Source: Seison nebaliae
Taxonomy: Eukaryota; Rotifera; Pararotatoria; Seisonacea; Seisonidae
Length of the DNA stretch: 45,750 bases
NCBI GenBank assembly: GCA_023231475.1
Contig: JALJEE010001529.1
Location: 1-45,750, forward strand
Direction: 5' to 3'
Below, piece after piece: positions 35,161-45,599 of this stretch (positions within the stretch are counted from its first letter, which is position 1; each line of letters begins with the position of its first letter). The position numbers and the translations under genes are program-made. The notes beneath the pieces were generated by a model, which was not told where the DNA came from, made no database searches, and saw only the letters and a list, made by a program, of their open reading frames with translations.

Positions 35161-38100
35161 CATCATCATCATAATAATCATCCGATTAATAAACAGAATA
35201 ATAACAATAATTACATTCTCCCACATTTCAATCAACAACAGCAACAACAACATTCACAACAATATTTACCCACATCCAATTTACATTTACAACAATTTCA
35301 ATTAGCCCAACAAGCTCAACAAATCACTCAATCAAATATTCAACAGCAACAACATCAACAACATCAACAACAATCGAAACATCATCAACAATCATCGATT
35401 TCGAAAACGAATAATGAAGGAGATTATCGTTTTGAAAAGAATGAGAAATTATTTTCAGCCAATTCCTCATATCAGGTTGTAGATTATTTGGGACGTGGAA
35501 CATTCGGTCAAGTCGTCAAATGTATTAGGAAGACGATGTATAATCCGAATTATGTTGGAACGACCAATATCATTTGTCCGAATAATACGAATAATGAAGT
35601 TGTGGCAGTGAAAGTGTTGAAGAATCATCCTTCCTACATTCGACAAGGACAGATCGAAGTTAATATTTTGGCACGTCTCGCAAAAATTGACAGTAGTGAA
35701 GATTCGAATTTTATTCGACTGTTCGAAGTGTTCAATCATCGGAATCATATTTGTTTGGTTTGTGAGTTGTTGGAGATGAATTTATATGATTATTTGAAAC
35801 GGAACGAATTCGCTCCTCTTCCTCTCAAATACATTCGTCCTATGGCACAACAAATCATTGTAGCATTAGGCAAATTGAAAGAATTGCGTCTAATACATGC
35901 CGATTTGAAACCGGAGAATATCATGTTAAGTGATCCAAACCGACAACCATTTCGTATTAAAGTTATCGATTTTGGTTCCGCTAGTGACGTATCGAAAGCA
36001 GTTCCAACCACATATCTTCAATCAAGATATTATCGTGCTCCTGAAATTTTGTTGGGTCTCGAATATAACGAAGCGATTGATATGTGGTCATTGGGATGTG
36101 TTCTGGCTGAATTGTTTTTAGGATGGCCGTTATATCCGGGAAGTTCCGAGTATGATCAAGTGCGTTACATTTCTCTGACACAAGGCAAACCACCTGATCA
36201 TTTATTGCAACAAGCAACGAAAACACCAAAATTCTTCGAACCCGAATATCGTCCAAACGGAACTTTTGTTTTCCAATTGAAATCGGCATCCAAATGGAAA
36301 ATGGACACGGGACAAGAATCGAAAGAAAATCGAAAATATGTTTTCAAATCATTAGATGAGATTGCTGATGTTAACATGCCAATATTGGAGGATAATCAAC
36401 AACTGTTATTGGAAAGATATGATCGATTGTTATTAGTAGATTTGATGAAGAAAATGTTACAATTGGAACAATCGAAACGTATGACTCCATATCAAGCACT
36501 TCAACATCATTTTGTTACAATGAATCATTTCCAAGATTATATTGGTCATTCACATGTAATTGAATCATTAGAATGTATGTCAGTATGTCGAAAAAATCAT
36601 CTTTCTCTTTCACATCAAATACATCATCGTCAACAACAACAACAACAACAGCAACAACAGCAGCAAAAATTGCAACAACAATTATTATTACAACAACAAC
36701 AACAAAATCAACAATATTTAGCAACAGAACAATGTAGATCAATACAACAACAACAACAACAACAACAACCACCACAATCATTTAATATCAATTATGGAAG
36801 AGAAGAAAGAAAATATATTCCAACACAATTTGTTCGTCCAATGTTGAATATACAACCACCTCAACAATCTCAACAACAACAACAACAACAGCAGCAGCAA
36901 CAACAAATGTTGAACAACCGAAATCGACAAACAAATCAAACTTTGAATGTTCTTCATAAATTATCGGAAAAGTTATCATCATCACAATTAAAGATCAATC
37001 AGCAAAATGAATGTTTGAGAAGATCGAGGAATTTCATGCCAAATCCACCATCCAATAATGGTCAACCGATTGATGAGAGTTATAAATTAAATAAAACTTT
37101 CAATAATCCCAACATTAATTCTAACAAGAAAATACCAATGACAAATGATGAGAAATTATTGATACTTCTCACATCATCTGCATCAAACACAGTAGGTTCG
37201 ATGACTAATCCGTCATCTAACACCTCTTCCAACGTATTCAATTGTAATAAATCTATTAATCAATATAATTATCAATGGCAACAACAACAACATTTATATC
37301 AACAACATAAACTTCTCTTATCACATTTATTTAACCAACAACAACAACAACAGCAACAACAAGCGAGAATTAATCAACAATACATTCCTCTTGCTCACAA
37401 ATATTCGACTCATCATCCAAATTTCCCTCCTAATGAATTATCAACAAATCAATATCATATCCAACAAAATAATAATAATAATAATACCAACAACAACAAC
37501 AACAATAAAATTAATTCTTTAGAAGAAAAGTATCTTCCGAATATTTTACAAAATTCCAAGAGATTCCTCGAAGATTATGAGAACGAAATTAAACAAGAAA
37601 ATCTTGTGAGACAAATATTGAATTGTGATAATCGAAATTCGATGACTAATCAAAAGAAACCAAAAGATTGTATATCCATGTTCTTTGATGGAGCGAATTG
37701 TCAGAATGATAGACCTACTGATCCATCAACACCATCTCGATCATATGGTGAAACGAAAGAAGATTTATTAAGTTTATTCAAAAATATTCCACAACGTCCT
37801 TACCGACCACCATCTTCTACATCGAAAGATTCACAAATGCAAACAGGAAAATTTGACCGTCCACAGATGCCTCCGAACCAGCATGCTGCCGCCATGGCAT
37901 CAATTGCAGCCGTTGCTCTTACAACGCAAGATGACGAGCAGAAATATCGTAATATGATGGAATTGGAAGACATTTTGACAAGATTTCATCCCCCAGTACA
38001 ACCGGCAACAAATCGTTTAAATTATCAACAACAACAACATCAACAGCAGAAGGAGGAATTTGATAATAAGAAGAAATTGCATGAGCAATGGAAAATGAGA

Positions 38101-38205
38101 CAATTGTCAATTATTGAAAATTTATCATCAAATGGAAATTCATCAGGTAATGAAATTATCCCTCCCAAAAACGACAATAATTTGTTGTTAAACGATGAAT
38201 CTCAC

Positions 38206-38254
<49 letters not shown>

Positions 38255-39090
38255 TCAATCAAAACTATCCTCCGATGGTAGAAGATACAATTCCACCATC
38301 ATTATCACAACAAATTTCAACCACAACACCACCACCACCACAACAACAACAACAGCCAATACCAGAAGAGAGGAATAATATTTTTAATGATTTCATGACG
38401 AGTGTAATGACATCAAATGGAATGCAATCGAAAGGAAATTTAACATTTAGTAATAATCCTCAACGAATGTTGAGTAGTGACGAATTAGATTATCTCATTT
38501 CTCAACCTGATAATCAATCAACAATTTTGAGTATGGTAAGAAAAATGAAGATTCCAATAAGAAATACTGACACATCTACTAATCATCTCTCCACTGCTAA
38601 ATGTGTAAATGCTTCACTTACTACATCCTCAACTTTATCAACATCAACTGTCATGTCCATGACCGATAGCAATTGTGTCGGAAATGCTAATTTCAATTCA
38701 CATAAAGATAATAATAATTCAAAAACTTTGAAGAATGATGAAATTGAGGAGGAGATAGATGATATTCAAAATAAGCAACCAAACAACGATTTACCTTTCA
38801 TGAATTTGGATACATCGATGGATGAATATGAGTCGAATGGAATGAAATTGAAACAAGAGAATCAATCGCCAGTCGAAATAACGGATAAGTCATTGGAAAA
38901 GATTTTATTTCAACTCCTCAAAAATGGTAGTCCCGTTAATGAAACATCGAATAATTTATCATCAGATTCAGATATTCCAATGAAAATGGAACCGAGATCG
39001 AACGATAAAGCTGATTATGAGATGTATCCATTATTGGAGAAAGTTGTTCCATCTAATTCGAACGAATTCCAAAGATCGAAACCGGAATAA
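34345..39090 (+). CDS. HIPK: Homeodomain-interacting protein kinase (HIPK family, DYRK-like), single exon
   Basis: One uninterrupted 1581-codon frame. The kinase domain spans about residues 376-726: LGRGTFGQVVK Gly loop, VAVKVLKNHPSYIRQGQIEV (Lys423), HADLKPEN (Asp520), DFGSASDVSKAV (Asp542), and the HIPK activation loop TYLQSRYYRAPEI with the autophosphorylated Tyr pair (562/563), then YPGSSEYDQVRYI. These identify HIPK rather than DYRK. A Thr/Asn-rich insert of about 20 residues sits before the catalytic Lys. The 375-residue N-terminus and about 850-residue C-terminus are dominated by poly-Q and poly-N, including Asn runs of more than 15. Three psi-K-x-E sites (IKQE, LKQE, MKME) could be SUMO acceptors, as known for HIPKs. 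Known role: nuclear kinase in Wnt, Notch, p53-like and stress signalling. The human homologue has about 1200 residues. Confidence 0.94.
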
Positions 39091-39255
39091 CTTCATCTTT
39101 CATTCACTTATTCAAAAAGATTAACATTCGAACAAATCAAACAAATAATAAGATAAATTATCTGCTTGTCATATCGATCTCTTTTCAAACAGTGTTCTCT
39201 TTCAGTTTTTCTCACCATTTCCACATATTAATATCTCTAACATCAACTTAGGCAA

Positions 39256-40305
39256 ATGTCATTAATTTGTGTCATTCTAATTTTGATAAGTAAAAATTCT
39301 TCCAACATCTTCTGCTCGTTGCGTAATTTTTGTTATCATAATTTCTTATCGATAAATTACTTGAATCCAATAAAGTTTTGCGTCCTTGTCCTATCTCATC
39401 AGATTGTCTTTATTTCAACAACATCCAAATTGATAATTTCAATTCATTATTATTTAATTTCAGTTGAAAATGTTTATTCTTTACAGGATTATTCTTATAA
39501 TTTTTTCATTTCAAAATAGTTTTCTTTTAACAGAATCTGCGTATAACCAGCACTTGATATCAATTACTGGTGGTATAATACTTTTAAGTTAAATTTTATG
39601 CTAAAACTCAGTTTGTCTGTAAGGAAAACATTTTATAAATTCTTCTATATTTAATAGGATTTCCAAACGACTCGATTCGTTTCAATCCTTATTTCTTTTG
39701 TCAATCGACCAACTTGTTCACACCGTATATGACACAAGTGCGATTCAGTCGCAATATAGATAATATTGTTTATGACACCTTACTTGAAGATGAATATGAA
39801 GAGGAGTCACTTAAATGGGAAATTAAAAGAGAAATTGGAAATAAACCAATCATATTAGAAAATATTCAACAGTTTTATTTATACAACTTATTAACTATAA
39901 TAAATAATAAATAATTTCTTTATTTTCATTCTATCAATTAGACCACTAAATTTAAGTTTTTGCATTGAAGATAATGAATTTTTTACTTATCAATTGACCA
40001 ATATAGAAAATCATAATTTATATATCATGACATCAATTCAAGGACCTACCTTGGCTCAATATGCGGTGCAGGGACAACCACTTCCTATGACTATTATTTA
40101 CATTTGTTCTGAAGATGCAGATGGAAGTCGTAGAACGTCATTAGAGAATGTGGAGAATACAACAAGTGCCAAATATACATCGGAAACGATAAAAAGCAGA
40201 AATAAGATAAATATTTATCTAATAATATTTGGTAGTTGTCTTACTGCCTTCACTCTCCTCGAATATTTGATATTTGCTAAACTTTGTAAACGTTGGCAAA
40301 TTTAG
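39256..40305 (+). CDS. Unrecognised single-pass type I membrane protein, four exons
   Basis: Exons 39256-39289, 39534-39572, 39658-39871 and 39942-40305 have GT..AG borders and matching phases (1, 1, 2) and give 216 residues. The structure is a short signal peptide (MSLICVILILIKS), a luminal part with three widely spaced Cys (FFCQS, SFCIED, IYICSED), one C-terminal membrane segment at about 187-208, and a short basic cytosolic end (KLCKRWQI). No family is certain. The pattern FxC...YxLTNxEN...LPMTIIYICSED faintly recalls the mannose-6-phosphate-receptor homology fold (its R-S-T-x-I-x-F-x-C strand) in sorting receptors; this is only a visual impression. It begins 165 nt after the HIPK stop. 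An AATAAA signal is at 40391. Phase continuity over four exons makes the gene model fairly safe even though the function is not. Confidence 0.65.
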
Positions 40306-40514
40306 AAACATCATTCCTTATATCAAACTCAATATCAGTATTATTAGAGTGAAGAAATGTATTAATAAGTTTTTTTTTATTATGGAATGAAATAAAGAAG
40401 AAGAATAAAATCGACGGATAACATTTGGATTTCTTGTTTTTTTTGAGAATAATTATAAATTATGATTAATTTCTTTCATTCACCTTTCAATATTTGACTT
40501 TATAATTGACCAGT
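40306..40514. terminator. Convergent 3' region with crossed poly(A) signals
   Basis: AATAAA at 40391-40396 (+) belongs to the membrane protein gene. TTTATT at 40376-40381 is AATAAA on the minus strand for the Arg-rich gene. The two transcripts probably overlap at their tails. Confidence 0.5.
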
Positions 40515-41979
40515 TTACTTGCAATAAGTCGTTCGTACATAATAAGCATACTTCTTCAATTTCTTCTTTAGATTAATATACTGACTGTACGATTTCAGGC
40601 CAGTTAATAGTCTTCGTTCAACATTCTTCTTCACTCGTTTAATATGGTTGCAGAATGCACGAATACGATCTATAAATTAAATTTTAATAATCCTTTTGAG
40701 TCATAATATCGAAAACGAACGTTTACACTTATTCTTATGGAAGAGATTTATTCGATAGAATATACTCTTTAAGCTTGCCGGTTTCGCCAAATTATTCTTC
40801 CTTTTCCAACGGTTATGCATCACATATTTCGTCCAACTAACACAATTCTTGGCTGTAAATGAAATAATGATAATATGGGAAATGAGAAATGAGCAAGTCT
40901 TTAAAATAACTCATTCGTTTACTGTGTGATGATATTGGAGGTTTCCTTCGATATCTTGAACGAAATCGACGATCCAACCAATTAAATAAACGTTTCCAAT
41001 CTGTCGAACGCATCATGCAACGACGTCGATGTTGTGGTAATAAATTTCGACGTTTCCATAATGTTAATTTCCATTTATGACGATACCAAGTCCTTGGATA
41101 ACGACGTTTCAACTTTCTTAATCTCCTAAGGTATGCCCGTCTTCTCAGCCATCTACGTCGACGTAACATTTTGCGTCTTCTCAGCCATCTTCGTCTTCGT
41201 AACATTTTACGTCTTCTTAACACTCGACGTCTTCTTAACCGTCGCAATCTTCTGAGACGTTTCCTTCGCAACCATCTTCGTTTCCACCATCTAGGTTTCC
41301 TTCGCCATCGTCTTCTTCGTCTTCTGACGATTCGTTTAAAGTGAATATATTTCCGTTTGTAATAAAGCATGGATTTCTTATATCGATACATTTTCCTTTT
41401 GTAAATATGCATCGCTCGTTTATAACGATGCATTGCTCGCTTATAACGATACATTGCACGTTTGTAACTATGCATCTTCCTCTTGTAATGTCTTGCTCGT
41501 CGTTTCCATATTTTAACTTGTCGTTTTAATTTCCGAACAAGTCTTCTCCGAGATCTTCGTCGATGTCTTCGTCGATGTCTTCTATGACGCCTTCGTCGAT
41601 GTCTTCTACGACGCCTTCGTCGATGTCTTCGTCGATGTCTTCGACGACGTTTACGATACTTAGGACGATACCTTCCACGATATTTCCGAAGTCGTTTACG
41701 ACGTCTTGGACGATACTTTCGTCCTCGGATATATTTCCGCAATTTACGTTTGTATCGACGGAGAGGACGTCGTGGACGATAGACAGCTCGCGGAACTCGG
41801 TATTTAACCTCGTCTAACGATTTTAAATAATTTGGAATCGTATCAACTTCATTGATGAGAGTTTTCACATGATTCTTTCTCTCTTCAACGTCATATTCTT
41901 GAGATTGTTTAGCTAATATTCCGTTGACACTCAACTGAATGAGAAGGAATGAAAATAAAGTAAGAACACAATATTTCAT
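40515..41979 (-). CDS. Secreted, extremely arginine-rich repeat protein (gene A of a divergent pair)
   Basis: Minus-strand exons 41979-40911, 40852-40727 and 40669-40515 join with phase 1 at both introns into 449 residues. Residues 1-20 form a clear signal peptide (MKYCVLTLFSFLLIQ...). A short acidic/neutral stretch to about residue 60 resembles a propeptide. Then about 290 residues are mostly Arg with Lys, Tyr, His, Trp and Leu: an R/H run at 109-147, seven near-perfect heptads of the form YKRAMHR at 165-213, and a longer LRRRKM-LRRRRW repeat at about 250-290. A C-terminal domain (residues 357-449) holds Cys in KNCVSW, AFCNHI and TTYCK. That domain matches the C-terminus of the neighbouring gene at 42169. 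No known family recognised. A polycationic structural, nucleic-acid-binding or antimicrobial role is conceivable but not shown. TATAAA lies at about 42011-42016 on this strand. Confidence 0.75.
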
Positions 41980-42168
41980 TCTTGCTTAATCAACTCAAAT
42001 CTTTCTCACTTTATATGCACTGGACACTACATATTGACATTAGGATGAGATGAAACGATTCATTGTCTTATCTAAGTTAATAGGAAGATGTAAAATTTAC
42101 TTCCAAGGATCAATCTTTTCATATAAGAAATAAAACTGTTTCATTTTTTCCTTGTTACTTCTCAAAAT
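41980..42168. promoter_or_regulatory. Bidirectional promoter between the paired secreted genes
   Basis: Only 189 nt separate the divergent ATGs. Each side has its own TATA-like element: TATAAA on the minus strand at about 42011-42016 (about 35 nt from the ATG of gene A), and CATATAAG at 42120-42127 on the plus strand (about 45 nt from the ATG of gene B). Confidence 0.6.
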
Positions 42169-42882
42169 ATGGAGTTCTTTCAAATTATTAATATTCTACT
42201 CATATCAATCTTGTTTGTGAAAGAAACAACTTCCTATTATTACCATCCACCCAACATGCCATATTATGGAACTAGATGGCCATATTCAAATGGTGCGTAT
42301 GGATATGGCTCATCCTACAGTCACCCAAGACTTTGGAATGTACCAAATGTCTATGATGACTATGATGACTATGGAGATCATCTGGATAGAGTTTATGGTC
42401 CTGGTTTTACCAAAGTTGTTGATGATTTCCCTAATCGTCAAATCTTAGGAAACAGTTTCTGTGAGTTTCATTCTGAAATTTTAAATTTTTAATCAATTTT
42501 CAAAATTATTATTATCCTTCTTTCTTTAGATCAGAAACGGATTGGTCTTTGTAATAATATTGTGCATAAGATATTGAAGTTGAAATATTATGCACGACAA
42601 GGTGGAAGAAAATTATCGAAGAACAGTCGTTTCGAGATAAAGAAATTAGATATTCTTTACAAGAAAATGTCTTGCGATAGTTAATTTAAATTAATTATTC
42701 AAATTTCATTATTAACAATTTGATTAGATAAAGTGGACGTTTGTCGTCAGTATCAAAAAATGAGAGATAAAATGGAAGAAAGAATGAAGAATGGATCTAT
42801 TCGATCAAAGAAACGAAAACAAGAAACAAAAGAATGGATGCAGATCTACAACTTTTATTTATCAACAGAATATTGTTCATAA
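42169..42882 (+). CDS. Secreted Tyr/Pro/Gly-rich protein (gene B of the divergent pair)
   Basis: Exons 42169-42460, 42530-42679 and 42728-42882 have phase 1 at both introns and encode 198 residues. Residues 1-22 are a signal peptide (MEFFQIINILLISILF...). Residues 23-97 are rich in Tyr, Pro, Gly, Asp and Ser (YYYHPPNMPYYG, YDDYDDYGDH), like cuticle or adhesive proteins. Residues 98-198 are a basic helical-looking domain with four Cys (GLCNN, MSCDN, DVCRQ, EYCS at the very end). The last exon is 155 nt, exactly as in gene A. The Cys-to-Cys span (45 against 44 residues) and a Gly 17 residues after the first Cys of this exon are also shared (KMEERMKNG against NVERRLLTG). AATAAA at 42919. No known family recognised. 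Confidence 0.75.
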
Positions 42883-43215
42883 AATTACAGTAATATCATA
42901 CAAATAGTCAAATGATTCAATAAATTTTTGAGTATTAAAAGCGGACATATCTCTAATTTAATTTAAATTAGCAAATAAGAGCATTAGTAGAAAATGGAGC
43001 TAATTAATAATAAGAAAAAGAAAGAAATGATATACAGAGTGAAAAAGGAAGAAAGGTTTGGATGGCGTGAATGAAGAAGTCTGAAGAAATGTTGAGCTAA
43101 AGAACGGGGAAAAGTATTTACATTAAAATTTCCATCGAAATTATAAAACTGTTGGACTCAAACAGAAGAGTAGTTGAATGATCCTAATTATAAGAATTTG
43201 ATGAATATTAGAATT
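42883..43215. other. Convergent intergenic segment
   Basis: Between the 3' ends of gene B (+) and the Shisa-like gene (-). It contains AATAAA at 42919-42924 for gene B and the GCGGACATATCT motif shared with 33006. Nothing else seen. Confidence 0.6.
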
Positions 43216-44694
43216 TTAAGAGGACATTGAACCTTTTCGAAGGTAAATGAAAAATATTGCTCCACCAATCAATGCCAGTAAACCGATTAAGACAACAGGA
43301 ATTATTATGGCCAATTTATTAGATTTCTTTTTTACCGGTACATATGGTCGGTAACCTCCACCGCCATATCCACCTCCGCCACCATTATATCCACCACCAC
43401 CATTATATCCACCACCACCATTATATCCACCGCCACCACCATATCCTCCTCCTCCATACCCACCACTATTGTATCTTTAATTAATTTTCATAATTAATAA
43501 ATTTATCATCAAAGAAAAAAAACTAACGATTGTTGATTACAACAATATTGTTCTTGTGGATAACCACAACAGTAAATATCGTAAGATGAGAAACCTTGTA
43601 TTGGACAAACGAATTCGCCGAGATAACCATCGTCAAATTCCACATTATTCGTACAAACATGTCCTTGATTATTCTGATAATAAGGATCATAATAAGGACG
43701 ACCATGATATGACGGTTTCCGTCTATGACTCATTGCCTTTCTCGCTATTTTAGATAAGATCCCCATAACTTTCGGATCTTTTAGTTTACTCTTAATCTTC
43801 CTTATTAAACTCGGTTTTTCTACAACGAACAGTGTTCAAAAGAGTTCAAAATTTTTCATAAAGAAAAATTTATGTAAACTTGTTGGTGATGGATTAGGCA
43901 CATATGGTAGCGGTTTAATTATTGATGGTTTTTGTGCTTAATTGATTAAACGAGACTGATCGAAGATTTAAAAAAAAAGAAATTTTACTTCCCGGATTTG
44001 TCCATCGATTCCTGCTTGATGGTGATGGTTTCTTCGCTAATAGAATAATTTATAAAACATCTGTTTCTTAAATGGAAAGAACTTGCAGGATTAGTCCATC
44101 TACCTCCACCCGGATTTCTTATAGATGATGACGGTTTCTTCGCTGATTAAGAAGTTTAATAGAATAGAACATCAGAAGTTGAAATTTAACTTGCTGGATT
44201 TGTCCATCGATGACTGATTCGATTATCCGTCGATGGTTCTTTAAATTAATTCGGTAATTAGTTAAACAAATATAAAGAAATTACTTGGATCTCGTCTTAT
44301 AACATTTCGAATTTTATCTTTAGCTGCTCCAAAATATTTACTGAATCGACGTGTCGATGTTGAAGGGGAGGCGGGAGACGATCGAGATCTTGAGAATATT
44401 CGACTTCCTCCTGATGATCTGGAACTGAATATACTTCTAATTCTTGATCCAGATGATGACGATCGAGATCCACTCCATCGTGATCCGGAAGATGATGATC
44501 GGGAGCCACTCCATCGAGATCCAGACGAACCAGACGAACGAGAAGATGAGCCAAATCGGAATGAATCTTGAAAAAAGGTGAGAATATATAAGAGAATATA
44601 TCGAATAATCCAAGAAAGAATTACGAAATGGAAAACCATATTCGCCAATGATGTCCAGCAGAATGAAAAGTAATACTATTGAGAATAATTTCAT
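43216..44694 (-). CDS. Shisa-like six-cysteine membrane protein with duplicated micro-exons and Gly/Tyr repeats, eight exons
   Basis: Minus-strand exons 44694-44625, 44566-44285, 44238-44191, 44142-44083, 44036-43989, 43936-43880, 43819-43528 and 43474-43216 give 371 residues. Order: signal peptide (MKLFSIVLLFILL...); a Ser/Arg/Gly region with WSGSRSSSSGSR repeats (24-117); four micro-exons of 48-60 nt, all phase 1-1, encoding KPSx...RWTNPA-type units; a basic stretch; a six-Cys module HVC...FVCP...YCCG...YCC (about 244-284); a (Y)NGGGG repeat (287-330); one membrane helix (about 343-363); a short KGSMSS tail. The C, C, CC, CC spacing followed by one membrane helix fits the Shisa/CYYR1/VOPP1 (six-cysteine single-pass) superfamily. 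Members act in receptor trafficking, but most carry cytosolic PY motifs, which this tail lacks. Function unknown. Confidence 0.72.
43360..43470 (-). repeat. Coding tandem repeat encoding (Y)NGGGG units
   Basis: Units of 15-18 nt (on the minus strand GGTGGTGGATATAAT and variants) are repeated about six times inside the last exon of the Shisa-like gene, giving YNGGGGYNGGGG-type sequence just before the membrane segment. Confidence 0.85.
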
Positions 44695-45060
44695 TCTTTG
44701 GAAGACGGGAATTTATTATTAATTTATTTTATCCCTTATTCAATCTGACCTTCCTCACTTCGTACCAGTTTTCAATTCGTGTAGACTTATTATTACGATT
44801 ACATAATATAATGTCTTCTTTTGTTTTATGATTTTCCTCTTCCTATTGTTGTTGTTTATTTTTTGAATATAGAATGTATATTGAATAGCATTCATCTCTA
44901 TTCACATATTGATTTGTATTCATAGAATCAATATCTCTATTTTCTCTTTTAATTTATGTCAAGTATTTAGACTCCAACTACTAAACTCTAGTTATAACTA
45001 GTACGATTTTTTATTGGCAAAATAATTGTAATCGTTCAACATTAATAATTTCGGGTATGC
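44695..45060. other. Upstream region of the Shisa-like gene
   Basis: AT-rich; should hold its promoter. No convincing TATA box and no gene seen. Confidence 0.5.
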
Positions 45061-45330
45061 GGTGATTTCGCCACCCTTTTTTTTCCACTCTCATTCGGAC
45101 AGTTCGCCACCCTACTTATGTACTTTTGGTGTTTTCGCCACCCTTTTGTACAAATCTGAGCTTCATTTTCTTAAAATGGACAGTTCGCCACCCTGCTTGT
45201 ATATTTTCGGCGTTTTCGCCACCCTTTTATACAAATTTATATGTATTTTCCAGAAATCGACAGTTCATCACCCTTCTTCAATAGCATTTCGGTGCTTTCG
45301 TCATCTTTTTGTAAATTATTGTGTGATTTC
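45061..45330. repeat. Tandem repeat, 80-81 bp unit, about three copies
   Basis: GACAGTTCGCCACCCT begins at 45098 and 45179 and, diverged as GACAGTTCATCACCCT, at 45259, giving periods of 81 and 80 bp. Each unit carries a second CGCCACCCTTTT about 35-40 bp later, followed by GTACAAAT or similar. The third copy is the most diverged. A partial unit precedes the first at 45067. The open frame 45062-45388 across it (VFATLLYK repeated) is probably a by-product of the repeat. Confidence 0.85.
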
Positions 45331-45569
45331 GATCTCACTTAATTATTCTTACATATATTACATGTTGTTTTATATTGAAAAATTATGAACGTAAAATTTG
45401 ACCGATTTGATTAAGATGATGGAAAATATTTGCTTCTGTATATATAAAACAACATATAATATGTTACATATTATTAAACTATAAGTTATAAAATAATTAC
45501 ACCATAAATTAACTGGTACCTAATTCACCAATAATTGACAAAAGGCTAGTGAAACTTCGGTTCGACAAA

Positions 45570-45598
45570 GGTGGCGGACTGTTCATTTCTGGAAAATG
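45570..45598. repeat. Inverted partial copy of the 80-bp repeat
   Basis: The reverse complement of 45570-45598 matches 45245-45272 at about 23 of 28 positions (ATTTTCCAGAAAT, then ACAGT and a CCACC end). The element is therefore present in both orientations about 300 bp apart. Confidence 0.7.
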
Positions 45599-45599
45599 C

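Noticed and set aside
35114-35305. Poly-Ile frame and similar Val-rich minus frames within HIPK
   Set aside because: Out-of-frame readings of the AAT and CAA repeats.
41563-41817. Plus-strand Ser/Met/Thr-rich frame
   Set aside because: Antisense reading of the Arg/His repeat of gene A; the gene A frame has a signal peptide and phase-consistent introns.
45062-45388. 108-codon frame over the 80-bp repeat
   Set aside because: 81 is divisible by three, so one frame stays open across copies; no start context, signal or domain.
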